This document shows, piece after piece, positions 23,564 through 34,410 of a DNA stretch of 64,000 nt; position 1 is the stretch's first letter; each line of letters opens with the position of its first letter. The stretch is from Spongilla lacustris. Its lineage: Eukaryota > Porifera > Demospongiae > Spongillida > Spongillidae. The translations under genes and the position numbers were made by a program. The stretch lies in NCBI GenBank assembly GCA_949361645.1, contig OX442433.1, positions 3,653,720-3,717,719 of the forward strand, read 5' to 3'. The notes under the pieces are model-generated. The model saw only the letters and a program-made list of their open reading frames with translations. It was not told the origin of the DNA and did no database searches.

Positions 23564-24924
23564 GTATCACAGTCAATGACACTGTGATAGGAGACCCTCT
23601 GTTTGCTGTGCCACTGTTGTTAAACATTTCAAATCCACTAGATGGCCCTGCTCTGTGCTATGAGGTCCACGGAGCAGCTAACAGTACCTTTAACCTCATA
23701 TCTGATCACTGCACCTCTGTGAATGCCTTCTATAATCCAGCTATCAGTGGTGGTGACCCTGTTCCCATCAACATCATCAGCAAGATTGGAATAGTTGCTA
23801 AGGACATCAATGGTTCCTGTCAGAGGATACAAGTGAACTTGGAAGGATGTACTGCCTTTGTTAATGGCATCCAGGTCAACACTTCCTACCAGTATGGTGA
23901 AATTGGGGTCAGAAAGATTGGTGACAGGGTTAGGGTTTCTGTACCCAACTGTGGCAGCCCACAACTGGTCTCATGGATTGTGTGCGAACAAATGCTAGGT
24001 GTGAATATGATTCGTTTCATAGTCTCTCGAGGGCTGAACCTCAGCCCTACTTCGCATGGCATCATTGGTACGTGGGCCTTTTGTAGACCTGTATGATATA
24101 ATGAAGAGAGAGACAATATCATAAACAATTGGCTTTAGATTGACAGCATTATATAAGGTGTTCCTCAATCAAGGAAATTTTCTTAACCACAAGTAGTTTA
24201 TAACTGGTAATTGTCGTAGAAAGTTCTAACAGCAAACGAAGACATTCTGGTGAAATTTTAATTAAAAGTCTCAAAACCTTATTCATTTCAATTAATTTTT
24301 CCGATATTAGTATCAAATATCGGAAAAACCTGGAAAAACCTAGGTAATCGTTGGCAAATTAATAGTGCATTAATCGCCAAAATCACCGATTTGCAAGTTG
24401 CTATAAACCGGAAAAATCGATTGGACTTTTTTCATAGTCAAAATATGATTTGTGAAAAAGGTTACACACCCTATGAACAACCTGTATAATACTATCATGT
24501 TTTGACCGCATTACATATCTAAATATATATAACATTTGCATAAAATATCATAGCATGTTTGAATTACTGGTAAACCATATTGTGGTCTCCAAACCTTATA
24601 GGGCAATTCTGGAACATTCCTATTTCGATGGTTCCCTACTCTGGCAGTCTGCCTCAGGGATATGACTCCACTCATCCACTGTACATTGTTACTGTCAATC
24701 CAGTACAAGGACCATCCAGAAGCTTCCTAGGAATACAGAATAGCCGTACCTGGGACTTCACCAAGAAGACTTGCTACTACAGTGGAAATGCCCAAGGAGG
24801 AAGCAGTACTGGTGTTGCCAACCAAGATGACTCTGTGATTGAAGGAACCTACACTGACTATGTTACAAGTGACATTTTCAGCCCCCAGTATCGTTATAAC
24901 CAATTTCAACGCTGTGCAGCATAA
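23564..24924 (+). CDS. ITIH_C-like secreted protein, two 3' exons
   Basis: Exon 23564-24067 follows a pyrimidine-rich acceptor (CCCTTCCCTAG) and ends ATTG|GTACGT; exon 24602-24924 follows CTTATAG and ends at TAA (24922-24924). The join restores HGIIGQFWNIP, the HGLIGQF-type motif of inter-alpha-trypsin inhibitor heavy-chain C-termini (ITIH_C). Other family marks are VIGDPLF at the start (VDGDPHF in the family), LCYEVHGA, and near the end VIEGTYTDYVTSDIF (family: IDGAYTDYIVPDIF). At least seven Cys and several N-X-S/T sites suit an extracellular protein. The first codon is split by the upstream intron, so 5' exons (expected VIT and VWA domains) must exist or have been lost; none are visible upstream in this window. 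No close polyadenylation signal was seen. Confidence 0.8.
24150..24474. mobile_element. 3' part of TAGGGTGTGTAACC element in the ITIH-like intron
   Basis: Shares with 46980-47126 the blocks ATCGGAAAAACCT, ACCTAGGTAAT, CATTAATCGCCAAAAT and the end AAAGGTTACACACCCTATG. The left terminal repeat is not recognisable, so this copy is probably truncated or diverged. Confidence 0.65.
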
Positions 24925-25516
24925 TGCAACCATTGAACTATAGTTATGAGTGCCTTACTTTTCAGTCCCCATTTCACTATCTTTCACCCACCCACCCACC
25001 TCCCCCCATACTTCACATTTATTGCACAATCTAGCTGTACTACAGTGTATGAATTTTGCATTACCTGCACCTGCAGATGTATAGATTAAGCCTGCTGTAG
25101 ATCACTGATATCTGAAAGCACCACTTGCATGTGAAGTTGGCACAGCAAAAAATTAAATGGACCCCTCCTTGGCCCATTTTCATTGCCGCAAACAGTAGGG
25201 GGGGGGGGGGGGGGGGGGGGGGACTGTGTGTGAGGTTGTTCTGCATCACTGTCTAGGTCTAGCACTTTCAAGTCCAATAATACTATACTTTTATAGAAAC
25301 ATGCCAGCAACAGATACATGTAGTCTCCATGCACAATGAAAACAATATAAATAAATAAATTCTGCATGCTTTGCCTTTGGCTTTGCATTTGTCCTATACC
25401 AAAACTCGTTTTTCCTGCTGGCTCAGTGACATGTAGGTTATAACATTTTCCAGTAAGACAAGTTGAACAAACCAGTAAACTAGCTGTCATAGGCTTGCCA
25501 GCACTTATGCAGATCG

Positions 25517-25550
<34 letters not shown>

Positions 25551-25589
25551 ACTTTAACTATATTGCGCTTACATAATTATTCAATTATA
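24925..25589. repeat. non-coding stretch with G and C runs
   Basis: G run 25198-25222 and C run 25517-25550 flank otherwise featureless sequence; proline-rich frames here are translations of the runs. Confidence 0.65.
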
Positions 25590-25782
25590 CAAGTATATAA
25601 AAACATTCTCTATGAGAAAGGTGGTGGTATATAGGATTTGAAGGCAATAGTGGTGTAAAAAGCTGGGAAACAAGCCGTTGAATGATAAGGAAAAACGAAA
25701 TAGGCCTTATATACAATGTATTGTTCTACAATGTGTGCTATATACCACCAACTTTCTCATAGAGAATGTGTTTATATACTTG
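25590..25782. mobile_element. palindromic MITE, CAAGTATATAAA variant
   Basis: Arms CAAGTATATAAAAACATTC … GAATGTGTTTATATACTTG carry the same GGTGGTATATAGGATTTG core as the other copies, but only the outermost ~40 bp are well paired; the right arm is shortened. Confidence 0.8.
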
Positions 25783-25949
25783 TTTTATTGCTTTTTATTC
25801 ATAACTGGATGCATATGCTTTCATGATCAATATATTAACTGAGTTTCATCACCAGACATATTTACACTGATCACATATGCTACTATCTAAATTATACATA
25901 ATATCATTTAAATTATACTAACTCAGCCATGGATGATATTGTTCAGTCT

Positions 25950-26365
25950 ATCGAGAGTTACGGCGGTAACTCTCACAAAGGATTTGTGCCGTATCATGAA
26001 ATCATTTTTAACCCGCGTTCCGCGTATAACTCACGAACCGAGAAACGGATAGTGTAGCTCTTTATTGCTATCAAGCCACAATGGAAAGACGATCATTTTC
26101 ATGTTTTGTTCAAGTCGCCAGACCGTTTACTTTAAGAGAACTAAAAAGCTCGTAATTCTCGTTCCCAGACCGTAAATTGTCCATAGTCGTCGTCTTTATG
26201 GGCGAGATAGGAAAGATTTTAAAGAGCGCCAGCTACACCAAAAGCCGTAGAATTTCCTGACAATACATCTTCAGGTATCAGATATATAAATAAAGCATGT
26301 AACCAATATACGTAATTTGCAGCTGTTCTCGCGCGCCAAGATACACGTAATCGCTACGTAATATA
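25950..26365. repeat. dispersed repeat related to 17797-18290
   Basis: Shares the GAGAGTTACGGC…GTAACTC palindrome, GATTTGTGCC, and AAGCATGTAACC…ATATACGTAAT blocks with 17797-18290. A solo CTCGTTCCCAGACC arm (about 26158) of the MULE-like set lies inside. Confidence 0.55.
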
Positions 26366-26370
26366 CATGT

Positions 26371-26666
26371 ACAAGTAAATCAAAAACTTCTCTATCGAGA
26401 AAGGGATTGGTGGGATGTAGGATTGGTGGTGCAAAAAGCAAGGAAACAAGGTACAGTATGTTAAAGTGAGGTTTGGTAGGATCCTACAACTCACAGTCCT
26501 GAATTTGCAAATGAAGAAGCCTATTTGCAAATGTAGGATTGTTATAGTTGTCGGATCCTACCAAACCTCACTTTAACATACTGTACCTTGTTTCCTTGCT
26601 TTTTGCACCACCAATCCTACATCCCACCAATCACTTTCTCGATAGAGAAGGTTTTGATTTACTTGT
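26371..26666. mobile_element. near-perfect long-arm palindromic MITE
   Basis: Arms of about 118 bp starting ACAAGTAAATCAAAA pair with only a few mismatches around a core of roughly 60 bp that holds a second, smaller palindrome (TTTGCAAATG repeats, TCCT/AGGA edges). Architecture matches the GATATAAA family though the sequence differs. Near identity of the arms suggests recent origin. Confidence 0.88.
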
Positions 26667-27506
26667 TCCCCTAATTTTTTTTTGTCTCTGCCAGAAGTGT
26701 TCAATATAATATATGGCTTAGTGTATTCGTTACGATGTATAGGACGCTTAGATTCCTCTTATGTGTAGTCTGAGTATATAGGTCCTTTTTTTATTTTATT
26801 GATAGGCCTACCTTTGTTCTTCGGATATCTTAAACTGAGAGTTCTCCTTGCTAACGCCGGAGCCGTTTTCTTTGGCTTGGTCCTTTGCTGAATTAGAACC
26901 GCCTGTTGTAAATCAGTGTGTTTGCAGCTGTGTACGTGTGCGTAGCCTGGCAACAATAAATTAAGACGTGGTCATATTGCATACTGCTAGGCAACCGAGA
27001 ATTTTCACCGATAATGAATTGCACCTGCTTGGGTCATTTCACGGCATTTCATCACCAGCTAACAACTGTAGGTCTTATTTGTATGAAAGGGCACGTTTGG
27101 AAATCAAATGCAACTTTTTGAAGCTAATCTCGTCTTCTTTCGACGTTCCTGTCGCGAGTTATACGTGATGAACGGAAGACTATAAGAACAAAAATTAAAT
27201 GGCGGGATTTGGGTCACTCCACGTAAGCGGCACTGTTTAGCGAAGCTCACGTTATATGTGCATATCTGTCATGTTTGTGATGGATTATATGCGAGCTGGC
27301 GAGTAATGGCAATGCTTCGTTACCGTTTTAAAACGCTCGATCGAAAACCACGCCCACTAAAGCCAATCCGAAGCCAATCCTACATAGGACCCACTACCGT
27401 GGGTCCTGTTAGAGAGTTAGCTATATTAAAAACATTTCCATGACAATGAATTGTGTATCGTTATATATGATTGGAACAGGTGGGGGTTTACTTTTGCTCA
27501 CCACTT
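26667..27506. other. gene-poor stretch
   Basis: Short frames only, with no recognised family or repeat. Confidence 0.35.
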
Positions 27507-27533
27507 TTAGCTAGCGAAGTTGTTTTTGTCAAA

Positions 27534-28205
27534 ATGCCTTCACGGCTACGTATACGAAAGAGGAAAGCTAAGCGACGAGAGGAATACCTCCTAAATCGAG
27601 ACTATGAGTTAGAGTCCTCCCGAGTTCGGTAATATGCTGATGCTGAACAGTGGCGGCCTGGCCGGGGGGGCCACGGGGGGCACCAACCCACCTGCCGCTT
27701 TATAACATGGGGCGCCACGGGCACCGAAGGGCGCCAGGCGGCAGGTCAATGCATTATCAAGCGCTAGCGCTTGATCAATCGTCCGATTTAATCGTTATAA
27801 ATCTTGACTAAATTAACAAATTAACTCGCCTGTATTGCGCATGTGCATGTGCACGGTCAATCACTGTCACCTCCCCCCCCCCCCGGCTCATTGAATCGGC
27901 CAAAGGCGGACAGCACCCCCCCCCCCCCCCCCCCGCTCGTTGAATCGGCCGAAGGCGGACAGCTATTCATTAACAACGCCCCCTTTTCTGAAATCCTGGA
28001 TCCGCCCCCTGGTTTGGGGGGGGGGGCGCCGTTCTCGTCTGTGCCCCCCCTGCCATAAAGTAGCCAGGCCGCCACTGATGCTGAACAAAGGCGGGCGTCT
28101 GCTCGTGACATGTACAGAGCAAATCTGGAGTCGAACCGAGGTTCTAAGAGGGAAAGCTTGGAGCGCGAGTTTCGAACTAATGGAACAGCTGCAAATGTAA
28201 CATAA
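27534..28205 (+). pseudogene. Arg/Lys-rich ORF remnant, interrupted by hAT element
   Basis: ATG at 27534 begins MPSRLR…KRKAKRREEY; after a stop near 27630 the frame continues YADAEQ, is interrupted by the 430-bp insertion, then resumes RRASARDMYRANLESN and ends at 28203-28205. Basic repeats of this type often head transposon-encoded proteins in invertebrates. The paralogue at 54504-54727 lacks the insertion but has its own frame change. Confidence 0.5.
27648..28077. mobile_element. hAT-type element (CAGTGGCGGCC ends) with documented empty site
   Basis: CAGTGGCGGCCTGGC … GCCAGGCCGCCACTG inverted ends, with the perfect 8-bp duplication ATGCTGAA at 27640-27647 and 28078-28085. The duplicated segment at 54605-54612 holds a single ATGCTGAA and no element, a clean empty site. 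Inside are C and G runs and a twice-repeated TTGAATCGGCC block. Confidence 0.93.
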
Positions 28206-28313
28206 CTGTAAACATTGTGTTGCTAGGCAATAAGTACGGAAATTAACAACGGCTGGATTTTATCGTACACTTCTACACCTATATACTAGTAGTCACTTAT
28301 TTAAAAAATGAAT

Positions 28314-28578
28314 GATAAAAAACATTCTCTCTGAGAAAGTTGGTGGTATATAGGATTTGAAGGCAATGGTGGTGTAAAAAGGAAGGGAACAAGGAATTCA
28401 GTGGAGATACAATAATTATTAGCACTGTATAGAACGTCATTACAATTATGTTGCTAAATATAGGAAATTAATAATTATTGTATCTCCACTGAATCCCTTG
28501 TTCCCTTCCTTTTTACACCACCATTGCCTTCAAATCCTAAATACCACCAACTTTCTCAGAGAGAATGTTTTTTGTATC
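28314..28578. mobile_element. palindromic MITE (GATATAAA/ACATTC family)
   Basis: About 85-bp arms with an inner GCTAAATATAGG palindrome. Allelic counterpart of the copy at 54845-55123 within the duplicated segment. Confidence 0.87.
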
Positions 28579-28652
28579 TTGTCAACAATGTTACTCAATG
28601 TTAATATAAAAACCCCCCATGTAAGCTCAGTACTCTATGCAAACTCTCAAAG

Positions 28653-29720
28653 ATGGTCGATGGCCTGCTGCTAGCTGGTGGGACCATTTATAAGCGAGTT
28701 CTGCTCAATGGTAATAAATGCTCCTCTATCAATGGGAATATTCACCAGAGCAAATCAGGTGTGGCTCAATCAGGCTGCACTGATAACCCCATAACCTCAC
28801 AAGTCCTGTCTCTCCACAGCAGATGCTATACCAGCAGGTTCCAATGAGGACACCTGTATTCTTGACATGGCCACACAAGCACTGCTGCTCTGTGGAAAGT
28901 AAATTGCACTCATTCAAATCCATGTCTGCCATTCTTGGCCAATGTTATTAGGTAGAGATGGAGAAGAGGAAAGGGAACACCATGCATCCCATCAGGATGA
29001 GGGGTGGCTCTGGAAAGGTGAGTGTATGTTTGTGTGTGCTATGTCCCACAGATATGTTGCCGAGGGGTGTACTGCTTATCTGTGTGATGTTGTGCAAGGT
29101 AGCCCATCCTTTGATCCTGTCTTAATATCTCTTCTCTCCTCCCCTTCCTCTCTTCTCCCTTCCTCCTTATCCTTCTCTTCTTCCTTCCCCAAATCACTTC
29201 CTTCTCCACCTATTTGCCCCAACAAAGCTGGATATAAAAGATTCAGTTTGGCCATGATGGTAGACATATAATGTTATGTGCAGTGCACATATGAAAATCG
29301 CAGTCTGGTAAGCATCTTTGGTGTGAATGGCCAATTACGAGGACAGGCATTTATGGCGATTAGCCTTTGCTACTGGCTTTGAAGAATGCATGTGTACAGC
29401 TTTGAATCCCATGAGGATAGCTGTGATGGAGTATGACATGACAGGGTGTTTGTGTGTGCTATATGCTTAGGTTGATCCTGATGAACCAGTTTTGGTAGCA
29501 AGTGACCCAGAGCGGTTTAATGCAAAGCATGTCAGACGGGAAAATGGCATTTGTGGTCTGAGCATAACATAATATTTTGTTCCATCACTACTAACACCTC
29601 CTCTCCTCACTATAACTTCTTTTTTTAAGGATTCCCTTACCTTCCAGAATAACCTGGCTGAGAGGCTGGTGCCAGTTCAGAGACACAGCAATTTGATTAT
29701 TATGTGATTTAATGATGATG
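28653..29720 (+). pseudogene. duplicated spliced-gene remnant, copy 1 (family unknown)
   Basis: A putative first exon (28653-28677, MVDGLLLA) has a mutated donor (GTGGGA) where copy 2 keeps GTAAGA. Acceptor CACAGCAG leads to AIPAGSNEDTCILDMATQAL, donor GTAAAT; another exon near 28952-29017 ends AAAG|GTGAGT; and coding-like sequence near 29490-29570 reads VDPDEPVLVASDPERFNAK. Relative to copy 2, an 8-bp deletion near 29368 breaks the frame. I do not recognise the family. Confidence 0.4.
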
Positions 29721-30229
29721 GCAAGTGAGCAGATCAAACTGTCTTATGCTGCTGTGACATGACATTGCACTGTATAAATGGGTTGTATTCCAAGGTTGCC
29801 CTTCATTCTTTGTTTGCTCTCATGCATGGAATGTATAAGTAGGCCTAGGAACCCGCTGGGGAGAAATATTAATATTGAGTGAATCAAGATATAAAAATTT
29901 AATAAAAATAAAATTGATGATGTAGGAAACAAGGAATTATGGATATTGTGCATTCATTTTTTTCTAATCATTAAATACCTACATTTAGCACATAATTTCA
30001 GGCTGGTAGATTTGTAAATAATGTAGGGATGTAATATTTAGAAATTAATGACTGCATAATATCCATAATTCGTTGTTGCCTTACTATTTACTCAATTGCT
30101 GGAGGACGGCCTCTAACCAAGGCCATCCCGGTCCAGATGCTATAAGGTTACATGTATTCTGCATATTATTATTATATTATATGCACACAAAAAAAAAATT
30201 TGTATCTTGTATTATAAAACACACTACAG

Positions 30230-30600
30230 TTAAGATGGGATTCTCCAGAGGATGGCTCTGGCATTCACCCTTGTTAAGCAAATGCTCAAGTTTGCGAAAA
30301 GCTCAAAAGATATCTGTGCCTTTGGCAGAGACTTGTGAATCGCAAGCCTAGCAATGATCTCAGCCAGAAATCTTGAAGCTTCATTACCCCAAGCCCCATA
30401 GGAGTCAACTACTAGAGGGGTTGAGACCCACCCTAAAGCTGAACACTTGGCATCATTGGCCTGGTGTTTCCTGCTCTCCATTGCCTCAAGGACTGCACCA
30501 ACCATTGCTCCCGCTTCAGCTATAAAGTTAAAGGATTTAGCGGTGAGACAACGGAGATGTCCAGGGCAATGGGCCTTCCATGATTTCAATGCTTCACGAG
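30230..30600 (-). pseudogene. R2-like ORF C-terminus, fragment in duplication copy 1
   Basis: Minus-strand frame of 119 codons reading SALGWVSTPLVVDSYGAWG and LTRVNARAIL, alignable with the last ~85 residues of the 59797-62283 ORF (QELGWTCIPLAVETFCNWG … LVKSIARAIL). The RT and zinc-knuckle parts are absent. A TAA-rich tail lies just 3' (30160-30185 on the plus strand). Confidence 0.75.
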
Positions 30601-30969
30601 AATATCAGCAGGCCGTGTATCTTGTAAAACAAGAAATATTATTCATTAAATGAAGTAGAAGTGTAGCTGTATTTAGTTTTCTGTAATGAGTATATCTGAG
30701 TAGCATATTGTAATATATAAATGTGTGAGACAGTTTGTTCAAATATTTTTCTTTACATATACATGTAAGTGCAATAATAATTATTATTCATTATTAATTG
30801 TATCGATCATGGAATACGGGTCAGTACATGTGCCGTATATTGGTCATTATGCTGTTCAATAATGAAAGTAGGTCAGGCTAGGCTTGCAAGTCTACAGGAA
30901 AGTCTGGAACTTGAAAAGTGCAAAAGTAGTTAGTTGCTGCTTGCGTGTGTTATGTTGTGGTGACCGTTT

Positions 30970-31081
30970 ATGTCAGGTCTGACTGATGACATCCTTCATT
31001 CTGTGCTGAGGAGGGTGAGAGGGAGTGTGGAAAGTATTGACCTTCCCTGCCTGCTAACAGAGGATGCTCTTTGTCTGATAG
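30970..31081 (+). CDS. candidate first coding exon (MSGLTDDILH), copy 1
   Basis: ATG at 30970 begins 37 codons including LTDDILHSVLRRVRGSVES, followed by a strong donor ATAG|GTAAGT. The same exon with the same donor exists at 63195-63306. The acidic-hydrophobic helix resembles the start of F-box-like or LRR-associated proteins only vaguely. Downstream exons are not identified in this copy; the intron runs into the foldback minisatellite. Confidence 0.4.
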
Positions 31082-31149
31082 GTAAGTCATGATCAGCTGC
31101 TAATAATTACAAATCAGCATTGATATTCACCTGTACATCTGTCTATTCA

Positions 31150-32325
31150 GATGTGAAAATGTAATTAATCAGAAGCCATACGTTGTTGTACCACAATGTC
31201 ACTGTCGGGTTGGAGGTATAAATTGATATTGATTATTGCGTATTCATGATTCCCCCATCCATCCTGCAGCTATGGGCAATGCCTCTGCTTACATTTCACA
31301 TTTGGTAACAGACATGGGGGGTGATCTAGGTCTAGGGTGAGGTAGTGGCATGAGGTAGTTAGAGGGTGGGGTGGTGGCATGAGGTAGTTAGAGGGTGGGG
31401 TAGTGGCATGAGGTAGTTAGAGGGTGGGGTGGTGACATGAGTTACTTAAAGGATGAGGTATTTAGAGGGTGGGGCTGCGGCATAAGGTGAGCTTTGAAGA
31501 TTTTGTATTTTCCATCTATTACTCTCCTTCCTAACAACACTACTCAACCCTATTGACCCACCACTACCTGCCTCACTACTGCCCCCCCCCCCCTCAACTA
31601 ATTAAAACTACTGCTACCTCCCCCCTTAATTAATTAATACTACTGCTACCTCCCCCCTCAACTAATTAATACTACTGCTACCTCCCTCCCACCTAATTAA
31701 TACTACTACCTCCCCCCAACTAACTTATACTACCCCCCACTTAACTTATACTACTACCCCCCCCTACCTAACTAATACTACAAACCCCTCCGCCTAACTA
31801 ATACTACAACCCCCCCCCCCCACCTAAGTAGTACTACTAACCCCCCCCCCCCAACTAAGTAATACTACTACCCCCCTTCCCCCCACCTAAGTAATGTATA
31901 ACCCCCCCTTCCCCCCCACCTAAGTAATACTACTACCCCCCCCCCCCACCTAAGTAATACTACTACCCCCCCTTCCCCCCCACCTAAGTAATACTACTAC
32001 CCCCCCCCCCCCCCCCCACCTAAGTAATACTACTACCCCCCCCCCCCACCTAAGTAATACTACTACCCCCCTCCATCTAACTACCCCCAAACTGACTAAT
32101 ACCACTACTGCCCCCCCCCTCCCCCCCCCCCCCCCCCCCCCCCTAGCTACCTAGCTCATCCCTGTTACCAAATGTGAAATGTGAGCAAGGGCATTGCCCA
32201 TAGCTGCATGTGGATCATGAATATAAAGCAACAAATTAATATCAATTAATACTTCAAACCCTACAGTGGCATTGTGGTACAACAAAATTCTATGGCTTCT
32301 GATTAATTACATTTGCACATGCACA
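31150..32325. repeat. foldback structure with minisatellite arms
   Basis: 31150-31310 recurs inverted at about 32160-32320 (AATTAATCAGAAGCCATA and CAGCTATGGGCAATGCC on opposite strands). Between them the left side is a 29-bp G-rich minisatellite (GGTAGTTAGAGGGTGGGG core, 31320-31490) and the right side is a ~24-bp C-rich minisatellite (CCACCTAAGTAATACTAC core, 31515-32140), roughly its reverse complement. This resembles foldback transposons whose arms are tandem repeats. Confidence 0.75.
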
Positions 32326-34410
32326 GCACATAGATCTATTAACCTAGTCCCCACTGCAGCTATGGGCAATACCCTTGCTCACGTATTGGTATTGTGGATT
32401 AGGTAGGGTAGCGGTATTAGGTATTAAGGGGGGTGGGGTATAAACGAGGTGGCATGGGGTGGGGTGTGGGTAGGTCAGGGTACAAAAGAGGACAGGTAGG
32501 GGTGGGGTAGCAGTATTTAGGTAGTAGTAAGGTGGAATGTGCAATGGTACTTCTCACCATTGTTAAATGCAAACACACTATCTGTTGTTGCTGCAATAAA
32601 ACAAAGCAATGACCTCAATTGCACATATATTTGCTGCTGCAAAATATTACAATGCTCGTAACTAAGTTCTATATCAAACCCATTGATAATCTCAACCATA
32701 TGGAGTGGAGATCAAAACTTCTCTACTGAATTGTGATTGTTTTCTATGGTTTTCAGTTTTCCTACAATCCACTACAATTGGGATATGTATTCATAATGCA
32801 TACACATACTACATGTCGACATTATAATTTTCCCCTGAGTCCTTTGATGTGATTGCACAACCATCATTAGTCTGAACTATAAAATCATTTGCATGCGTAT
32901 TTTTCTTACATCGCGTGTGCATACCTCATGTGATGCTCAGTCTCTTGCATTTCAGATCTAGACTGCTGCAACTATGTGAATAATATTAGCACTGGCTGGA
33001 GAGTCTAAAGTGCTACTTTGTGAATCTTTTGGAATCATAAACACGCATATGCATGGTGTTTCTTGCATCAGCAATGTCTTTGCCTGTTTCCGTTCATGCA
33101 TCATACAAATATTCATTAAGATGCATGCTGAACATGATCAGGTGTACCTGCACTTGAAGTGTACAGGCAAACCCTGTCGCCATCTTTGCTAAATCCATGC
33201 AGCAAGAAATTCTCTTTTATTAATATTGTTGAACCCGTAGTACATTGTCTCATGTAGTTGTATCTAAAGTGTGTGTGTTGAATGATATACATCAGGATCC
33301 ATGTGCCCAACGATTAATTGCTACTGACGTGTGTTTTGATATATGCTCTCACACGTACCCATTTAAGTATGAAGTACACGTACAATATACTGTGCATGCA
33401 TTAAACTACCTTTCTTTGCTCATGCTATTGCAATAAAACAATACATGCAACTGTGATTTACTGATGCCGGCTATGTCCTAAAATTCTTCAGTCACTAGGT
33501 GTATAACGTTCCTCTACCCAATCTCTATATACACACACTCCCATGTAGGCATGTACACACATGTGCAATCAGTTATTCAGTTCTCTGCAACCTCCATCTT
33601 CACACTCCCCTCTTTACACTCCCCTCTATGCACAAGAGGAGCCACACATGCCACACTCCCTCCAAACACTACTTATGGAACGATGGAGTTATCAGACCCC
33701 CCACACTGCCAGCATGGCCTGATAACTGTGGAGATGCCACCCCCCATAGTAATTGATATCATTACTATTCTAAGTGAGTACAACTGTACAAGTGACATAT
33801 GCCTATAGTGGAATACAAGCAGTATCAAAGTGTTTAGAATACTCGCGTCTACAGTATGTACTCTATCAGAATATGTACTCACCAACATGTTATTGCCGAC
33901 TTCCATGCAATGGGTTAAATCGTTGCACTCGGGACTGTTGAAATTAACGTTTTAAAGTTATTCAGACCCGCACGTACAACTAAATGTACATGTACACATG
34001 GCTACTAGTATTGAATTCATGCATATAAATAGGGCACATGCATGGAAACGAGAGGAGGGTGGTCATAAATTGCTAGGGTTACCGTACATAACTTTATAGT
34101 TACAGCACAGGATAAATGGACATTCACAAGTATAAACATACAACTAGACTACACATGTACACAATTAATGTACACAAAATGCTAACTATACCACTTTGAC
34201 AGATCGATGCTACAAGAAAGGATGGCAATTAATGATACATTGAATTTACATATGTATTTTAAAAGTTTATACCACAGATTGCTAGAAAAATGTATAATTA
34301 TAATTATAGTGCATAACATTACATATAAACATCATACAATCATAAAAAAATAAAATAAAAAGTTCATAAAACTAAGGCTGCTAATATGTATTCATTTTTT
34401 TCAACACAGA
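32326..34410. other. gene-poor stretch between foldback and GTPase gene
   Basis: GT/G-rich low-complexity sequence at 32390-32530, perhaps an outer fringe of the foldback; short frames at 33499-33808 without support. No gene recognised. Confidence 0.4.

Larger units (their letters stand above)
27507..31490. repeat. segmental duplication, copy 1
   Basis: Matches 54476-56701 and then, without a gap in this copy, 62364-63960. Order and orientation are the same in both. Differences include a hAT insertion here (27648-28077), small indels and minisatellite length. Confidence 0.92.

Noticed and set aside
25061..25490. Proline-rich minus frame of 134 codons
   Set aside because: Crosses the G run 25198-25222; remaining residues are not protein-like.
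27843..28200. Overlapping proline/glycine-rich frames
   Set aside because: They lie inside the non-autonomous hAT element 27648-28077 and its C/G runs.
28942..29271. 109-codon plus frame with Ser/Pro-rich half, and its counterpart at 55478-55876
   Set aside because: The first part overlaps a candidate exon but the remainder reads through a donor (GTGAGT) into a pyrimidine-rich intron-like stretch.
31300..32150. Possible CRISPR-like array (regular short repeats)
   Set aside because: Units are contiguous minisatellite copies without unique spacers, in a eukaryotic context.
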